Source: UBA2882 sp964619485 (GTDB lineage: Bacteria > Bacillota > Clostridia > Lachnospirales > Lachnospiraceae). From it: a DNA stretch of 38,496 nt. The position numbers and the translations under genes are program-made. The stretch covers positions 1-38,496 of the forward strand of contig CAZUCI010000022.1 of NCBI GenBank assembly GCA_964619485.1, read 5' to 3'. The notes under the pieces were generated by a model. It was not told the DNA's origin and ran no database searches. It saw only the letters and a list, made by a program, of their open reading frames with translations. Position 1 is the stretch's first letter, and each line of letters begins with the position of its first letter. Positions 34,151 to 38,496 of this stretch are shown here, piece by piece.

Positions 34151-35123
34151 AATTTCAATTGTCGTTCCGGTCTATTACAATTCTGATACATTGATGCTTC
34201 TTTATGAAGATATGAAAGAAAAAATCCTTGGAAAGCTCGATGATTATGAGCTTGTATTTGTGGACGATGGGTCTGGAGACAATTCCTGGGAAATTATGAA
34301 TCAGATCAAGGAGCTGGACGCCAATACCAAATGTGTAAAGCTTTCCAGAAATTTCGGTGAGCATGCAGCTTTACTTGCAGGACTTTCCGTTTGCACCGGA
34401 GACTGTGCTGTGACCAAGCAGGCTGATCTTCAGGAAGACAGTGAAATTATTCTGGAAATGTATGAGAGCTGGAAAAAAGGGAATAAGGTTGTGCTTGCTG
34501 TTCGTAAGGAACGCGATGAAAATGTAATCAAAAAAATGCTGGCACATATGTATTATGTGATTATTCATAAATTTGTAACAGAACGTATGCCGGTGGGTGG
34601 CTGTGATTGCTACTTATTGGATCGACAGGTTATTCAGGTGCTGGAGCTTTTAGATGAGAAGAATTCTTCCCTGACCCTACAGGTTCTTTGGGCGGGATTT
34701 AAAACAGACGAGGTTTATTTCCACAGAAAAGACCGCGAGGTTGGAAAATCAAGATGGACCATGAGTAAAAAAGTGAAGTTAGCCATGGATTCCATGCTGA
34801 GCTTTTCTTATTTTCCTATTCGATGTATGACGACAGTAGGAGTCATCTTTTTTATCATTTCGTTTCTGATGATGATAGAGGTTGTAGTGGAAAAGTTTAC
34901 CATAGGAACACCGATTTCCGGCTGGGCTTCCCTGATGTGCGTAGTGCTGTTTTCCTTTGGGTTTATGATGCTTATGCTTGGAATTTTGGGAGAGTATGTA
35001 TGGAGAGCATTGGATGCATCCAGAAATCGTCCTCCATTTCTCATTGACGAGGTTGTCAGCCAGAAAGAAAAAATCAACTGGAATGCATTGGATAAAGATG
35101 AAAATGCGGGAAAGAACAAATAA
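34143..35123 (+). CDS. GtrB/ArnC-like polyprenyl-phosphate glycosyltransferase
   Basis: The 326-residue protein is a GT2 enzyme with two C-terminal membrane segments (about 225-250 and 262-285), the architecture of GtrB, ArnC and CsbB. SKISIVVPVYYNSDTLMLLY, VFVDDGSGDNSWEIM and CVKLSRNFGEHAALLAGL are typical, as are KDREVGKSRWTMSKKV before the membrane part and LGILGEYVWRALDASRNRPPF at the end. It would load a sugar onto undecaprenyl phosphate for GT-C enzymes outside. The donor-binding D-x-D region reads KQADLQED, so Gln93 replaces the usual first Asp. It overlaps the isomerase gene by 8 bp. Confidence 0.9.
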   Translation: MSKISIVVPVYYNSDTLMLLYEDMKEKILGKLDDYELVFVDDGSGDNSWEIMNQIKELDANTKCVKLSRNFGEHAALLAGLSVCTGDCAVTKQADLQEDSEIILEMYESWKKGNKVVLAVRKERDENVIKKMLAHMYYVIIHKFVTERMPVGGCDCYLLDRQVIQVLELLDEKNSSLTLQVLWAGFKTDEVYFHRKDREVGKSRWTMSKKVKLAMDSMLSFSYFPIRCMTTVGVIFFIISFLMMIEVVVEKFTIGTPISGWASLMCVVLFSFGFMMLMLGILGEYVWRALDASRNRPPFLIDEVVSQKEKINWNALDKDENAGKNK

Positions 35124-35132
35124 AGAAGTTGG

Positions 35133-35179
35133 AAAAACAGTAGAGTGTGGCACAGGAGTGAAGCTTCTATTGTTTTTTT
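35133..35179 (+). terminator. Intrinsic terminator after the GtrB-like gene
   Basis: AAAAACAGTAGA (35133-35144) pairs with TCTATTGTTTTT (35166-35177), a 12-bp stem with one G-T wobble, running into seven T bases at 35173-35179. It separates the aminotransferase operon from the acyltransferase operon. The stem is A/T-rich with a long loop, so termination may be partial. Confidence 0.55.
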
Positions 35180-35195
35180 AATGGGGAGAAGAAGG

Positions 35196-35978
35196 ATGGC
35201 AAAGGAAAAGGCCCCGAAAATTGTATATTATCAAAACGTGCTGGAGGATGAATTTTCCTCAGCTCAAATTACCGCAAAAAGGATTGATGAAAGCTATTCC
35301 TATGAGGGTGGTCTGGGGAGAAAAGCAGCCCGGCTTCTACTCTACCACGGAATTGTTAAGGAGTTTGCTTTCCTGGTTATGAAGGTGAAATACGGGCATA
35401 AAATTGTCAATCAGGAAAAGCTGAAAGAGATGAAGGGAAAAGGTTACTTCCTGTTTGGAAATCATACCAATGCCATGGCAGATGCCCTGATTCCAACTAT
35501 GCTTGATTTTAGACGTGGTATGTATGTGATTGTGCATCCAGACAATGTTTCCATGCCGGTGTTTGGGCATATAACGCCCAGTCTCGGTGCGCTGCCGCTG
35601 CCGGACGACAAGCCTGCCATGATTCATTTCCAAAAGATGCTACAGAAGCTCATTGAAAGTAAGCAGGCAGTAACTATTTATCCGGAGGCTCATATCTGGC
35701 CCTACTGTACCTGGATTCGGCCTTTTAAAAAGACCTCCTTCGGGTATCCGGTCAGACTGCATACACCGGTGCTCTGCTTTACCAATACTTATCAGAAAAG
35801 AAGGTTTGGCAGTACTCCGCGGATTGTTACCTATGTGGATGGCCCTTTTTATGCGGATGCCTCCTTAAGTGTAGGGGAGCAGAAGGAAAGCCTGCGTGCA
35901 CAGGTATATGAGGCTATGTGCAGCCGCAGCAGGGAAAATACAGTAGAAAAGATCAAATATGTCAAGGCGGAGGTGTAA
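35196..35978 (+). CDS. PlsC-like acyltransferase (LPLAT superfamily)
   Basis: The 261-residue protein has FLFGNHTNAMADALIP, in which His90 and Asp96 form an H-x5-D motif, one residue longer than the usual H-x4-D of PlsC. VTIYPEAHIWPYCTWIRPFK (Glu164) corresponds to the phosphate-binding motif. Members move acyl chains onto glycerol phosphate or other alcohols at the inner membrane face. The ATG at 35196 is chosen because GGGGAG (35183-35188) sits seven bases ahead; earlier in-frame codons lack a ribosome site. The next gene, 3 bp away, is a GT8, and the one after that fuses GT8 and PlsC-like domains. Acylation of a glycolipid or glycan is therefore likelier than ordinary phosphatidic-acid synthesis. 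Confidence 0.82.
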   Translation: MAKEKAPKIVYYQNVLEDEFSSAQITAKRIDESYSYEGGLGRKAARLLLYHGIVKEFAFLVMKVKYGHKIVNQEKLKEMKGKGYFLFGNHTNAMADALIPTMLDFRRGMYVIVHPDNVSMPVFGHITPSLGALPLPDDKPAMIHFQKMLQKLIESKQAVTIYPEAHIWPYCTWIRPFKKTSFGYPVRLHTPVLCFTNTYQKRRFGSTPRIVTYVDGPFYADASLSVGEQKESLRAQVYEAMCSRSRENTVEKIKYVKAEV

Positions 35979-35981
35979 TCC

Positions 35982-36851
35982 ATGAATGTCCTTTTTTCTG
36001 GAAATGCAAAGGTTTTTAATGGCGTTTTGACCTGCATGCTTTCCATTTTAAAACGCAGCGAGAGCAGGGAACCCTTTCATTTTTATATTATGACCATGGA
36101 TGCTTCTCACATAAAACCGGAATATACAGCGATTCCGCAGGAGCTGGTTTCCTTTCTGGAACTGGCAGCCAGGGAATACAATCCGGAAAATCTGGTAACC
36201 AGGCTGGATGTGACAAAGCTTTATCAAAGGGAATTTTCAAACTGCCCCAATGAACAGTGCTATTGTTCACCTTATACGCTGCTTCGCCTGTTTATGGATG
36301 AAATAGATGGAATCCCGGACAAAATTCTTTATCTGGATGTGGATATTCTGTTTCAGCGTGATATTTCACTTTTATATGATACGGACATATCAGAATATGA
36401 ATATGCAGCAGCCCGCGACCACTATGGCAAATATCTCATAAATCCCAATTATATTAATGCGGGGGTACTGCTTTTCAATATGGTGAAGGTAAAAGAGACA
36501 GGACTTTTAGTTAAGGCAAGAGCATTGATTAAAACCAAAAAGCTGCTCTTTGCTGACCAGAGTGCAATTTATCGCAGCACAACTGCAAAAAAAATGCTTC
36601 CGCAGCGGTTCAATGACCAGAAGTTTCTGCATGAGCATACAGTGGTCAGACATTTTTCCAAGAGACTTTTTTATCTGCCATATCCGCATACTGAAAATGT
36701 AAAGCAATGGCAGATCAGCCGCATGTACCGTTTGTTTGGATACACACAATTTGATGATATTCTTTATGAATATCTTTATTGGAAAGGAAAATATGAGCAT
36801 GAATACAAAAAAATTACTGACCCATCATCTACTTCGAATAAAGAGCAATGA
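35982..36851 (+). CDS. Glycosyltransferase family 8
   Basis: The 289-residue protein starts NVLFSGNAKVFNGVLTCMLS and has SPYTLLRLFMDEIDGIPDKI followed by LYLDVDILFQRDI, with the D119-x-D121 metal site. YINAGVLLFNM and FADQSAIYR are later GT8 landmarks. GT8 enzymes are retaining transferases that usually add galactose or glucose from UDP-sugars. GGAGGTG precedes the ATG, 3 bp from the acyltransferase stop. The next gene begins inside this one (59-bp overlap), so the two products are probably made together. Confidence 0.92.
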   Translation: MNVLFSGNAKVFNGVLTCMLSILKRSESREPFHFYIMTMDASHIKPEYTAIPQELVSFLELAAREYNPENLVTRLDVTKLYQREFSNCPNEQCYCSPYTLLRLFMDEIDGIPDKILYLDVDILFQRDISLLYDTDISEYEYAAARDHYGKYLINPNYINAGVLLFNMVKVKETGLLVKARALIKTKKLLFADQSAIYRSTTAKKMLPQRFNDQKFLHEHTVVRHFSKRLFYLPYPHTENVKQWQISRMYRLFGYTQFDDILYEYLYWKGKYEHEYKKITDPSSTSNKEQ

Positions 36852-38496
36852 AATACCGGTCTTTTTTGCATGTGATGATTCCTATGTAAAATTTATGATG
36901 GTAACACTTCAATCTTTGATTGATCATGCATCCGTGGAAAATCAGTATAAGATTCATATTTTGCATACAAATATTTCCCTGATAAATCAGGAAAAAGTAA
37001 AAGAGATGGAGACGGAACAGGTTTCCATTGAATTTCGTGATGTAACACCGGAGCTGGACAGGATTTCCACCAAGCTCTCTATTCGAGACTATTATTCCAA
37101 CACTACCTATTACCGCATTTTTATTCCGGAGATGTATCCGCAGTACAGTAAGGTCATCTATATTGACAGCGATATCATTTTGTTAAAGGATATTGCGCTT
37201 TTATATCAATATCATCTGGGAGAAAATTACCTGGGTGGTGTACAGGATTATCTGGTAAAGCATGTGGATGTTTTTGGAGAGTATGTGGAAAAGGTGCTGG
37301 GAATTTCCCGTGCTGCTTACTTTAATGCCGGTGTGGTTTTAATTAATTCCCACCTCTTTAGAAAAAAGAAGATTGAGAAGCAGTTTGTTGAGCTTCTTGA
37401 TATGTATTCCTTTGTGGTGGCCCAGGATCAGGATTATCTGAATATCCTCTGCCAGAACCATGTGCTTTGGATTGATTCCATGTGGAATGTCCAGATGTCT
37501 GAAAAGGAGGAACGCCCGGACAGGAGAATTGGGCTGATTCATTATAATTTTGCCGGAAAGCCCTGGTATGATAAAAAGAGCAGATATGCACAGCACTTTT
37601 GGAAATGTGCAGAAAAGACAGCTTACTATGAAGAACTGTTGAAGATAGAGGAAAACTATTCGGAAGCAGATAAAGCCAAAATTGACGAGTCGGGCAGACA
37701 CCTGACGACTCTCGCAATTGAAGAAATACATAACAGTAACAATTATTTTAACCGTTTTGTAACAGCGGATCACAAAGGGCTGAGCCGTCAGGAAGTTATC
37801 GAGAAAATTAAACAGTATGAAAAGGAAGGACGATTTGATGAGGATGTGGAGGAGGACCCACCTTCCAGAGAGCTGATGCCGGATGAGGTTGACTATCTGC
37901 GCACTAACCTTAACAATCGTATCCGTACCAAGTATGCATACCGAATTGCCCGGTGGTTCCTGAACGCCATGATTCGTAAGAAACAGATTATTATTAAAAA
38001 GATAGATGGAATTGAAAATTATCAGGGATTGGAAAGTGGCGCAATCATTACCTGCAACCACTTTAACGCTTTTGACAGCTTCGCAATGCAGATTGCCTAT
38101 GAAAAGGCAAAGCAGAGAAGAAGAAAGCTTTTCCGCATTATCAAAGAGGGAAATTATACCAGCTTTCCCGGATTTTATGGTTTCCTCATGAGAAACTGCA
38201 ATACACTTCCACTCAGCTCCAACAAGGATACCATGAAGAAATTTATTCACGCAGTTGACAGGATTCTCCAGAAGGGACATTTCATTTTGATATACCCGGA
38301 GCAGAGCATGTGGTGGAATTATCGAAAACCAAAGCCACTGAAAAAGGGCGGATATACCTTTGCGGCCAAAAACAATGTGCCTGTTCTCCCCTGCTTTGTG
38401 ACCATGAATGACAGCGATGAACCCGGTGAGGATGGCTTCCCTGTTCAGGAGTATACCATTCACATTGCTCCACCAATTTATCCTGATAAGAAAAAG
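36793..38496 (+). CDS. GT8-PlsC fusion protein (runs off window)
   Basis: The frame is open from ATG 36793 (a second ATG is at 36799) through the last base, 568 codons with no stop. Residues about 20-290 are a GT8 domain: IPVFFACDDSYVKFMMVTLQ, YRIFIPEMYPQYSKVIYIDS with the D125-S-D127 metal site, AYFNAGVVLINS, DQDYLNILCQNHV and GLIHYNFAGKPW. Residues about 295-395 are a charged helical linker. Residues about 400 onward are an LPLAT domain: CNHFNAFDSF gives H423-x4-D428 and ILIYPEQSMWWNYRKPKPLK gives Glu503. It overlaps the upstream GT8 gene by 59 bp with AAAGGA ahead. One chain thus seems to glycosylate and acylate. The acceptor is unknown; a membrane glycolipid or lipoteichoic-acid anchor is a guess. 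Confidence 0.88.
   Translation, partial: MSMNTKKLLTHHLLRIKSNEIPVFFACDDSYVKFMMVTLQSLIDHASVENQYKIHILHTNISLINQEKVKEMETEQVSIEFRDVTPELDRISTKLSIRDYYSNTTYYRIFIPEMYPQYSKVIYIDSDIILLKDIALLYQYHLGENYLGGVQDYLVKHVDVFGEYVEKVLGISRAAYFNAGVVLINSHLFRKKKIEKQFVELLDMYSFVVAQDQDYLNILCQNHVLWIDSMWNVQMSEKEERPDRRIGLIHYNFAGKPWYDKKSRYAQHFWKCAEKTAYYEELLKIEENYSEADKAKIDESGRHLTTLAIEEIHNSNNYFNRFVTADHKGLSRQEVIEKIKQYEKEGRFDEDVEEDPPSRELMPDEVDYLRTNLNNRIRTKYAYRIARWFLNAMIRKKQIIIKKIDGIENYQGLESGAIITCNHFNAFDSFAMQIAYEKAKQRRRKLFRIIKEGNYTSFPGFYGFLMRNCNTLPLSSNKDTMKKFIHAVDRILQKGHFILIYPEQSMWWNYRKPKPLKKGGYTFAAKNNVPVLPCFVTMNDSDEPGEDGFPVQEYTIHIAPPIYPDKKK

Noticed and set aside
37339..38463. Long minus-strand open frame of 374 codons
   Set aside because: It lies wholly antisense to the GT8-PlsC fusion, whose plus-strand frame has clear catalytic motifs. 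The minus-strand product has no recognisable domain.

Overview
The window looks like a chromosomal piece of a gut-type Firmicute, most likely a Lachnospiraceae member. This rests on the moderate GC content, strong AGGAGG-type ribosome sites, a clostridial-style LeuA, and the mix of cell-surface glycan families. It starts inside leuA (2-isopropylmalate synthase). After that it is almost entirely one large accessory locus for making, exporting and decorating a cell-surface polysaccharide or glycolipid. The locus runs off the right edge inside a glycosyltransferase-acyltransferase fusion gene.

Layout. 1-1014: 3' part of leuA. 1042-7461: a small membrane protein with an extracytoplasmic domain, a DUF2142 polytopic protein, a GT2 enzyme, and a GT2/GT-C fusion. 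7472-8266 (minus): a GT23/O-fucosyltransferase-like enzyme. 8334-22206: GT4, GT-C protein, SGNH-hydrolase-like protein, GT2, polyprenyl-phosphate GT2 plus DUF2304 partner, Gfo/Idh/MocA and SDR dehydrogenases, rfbD, two acyltransferase-3 proteins, and a second GT-C paralogue broken by one in-frame TAG. 22228-25917: a non-glycan insert (DUF188 protein, Rpn/PD-(D/E)XK-like protein with a 21-bp repeat tract, EamA transporter), then a third acyltransferase-3 protein. 25852-27486 (minus): another GT-C-like membrane protein. 27623-29659: a GT39-like protein. 29736-32413 (minus): a GT52/sialyltransferase-like enzyme and a Wzx-type flippase. 32624-35123: a nucleotide-sugar aminotransferase, an FdtA/QdtA-like cupin isomerase, and a GtrB-like polyprenyl-phosphate GT. 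35196-end: a PlsC-like acyltransferase, a GT8, and a GT8-PlsC fusion.

How the genes fit together (inference). RfbD completes dTDP-L-rhamnose, and the isomerase/aminotransferase pair makes a dTDP-3-amino-3,6-dideoxyhexose. Both need RfbA/RfbB, which are not in the window. Cytoplasmic GT2, GT4, GT8, GT23-like and GT52-like enzymes would build a lipid-linked repeat, and the flippase would export it. Two polyprenyl-phosphate glycosyltransferases would supply lipid-linked sugars to as many as six GT-C-type proteins, which would decorate or polymerise outside the membrane. Three acyltransferase-3 proteins and the SGNH-like protein would adjust O-acylation. Several GT-C proteins carry what look like extracytoplasmic beta-rich domains.

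The most notable signals are: the GT8-PlsC fusion beside separate PlsC and GT8 genes; the GT2/GT-C fusion; a nonsense-broken GT-C paralogue; enzymes that have lost textbook catalytic residues (SGNH His to Tyr, two DxD-type motifs, one cupin His to Asn); three in-frame short tandem repeat tracts (12, 18 and 21 bp); and a 17-bp-stem hairpin inside the first gene after leuA. No rRNA, tRNA, CRISPR array, transposase or complete insertion sequence was seen. No gene-free stretch exceeds about 230 bp.
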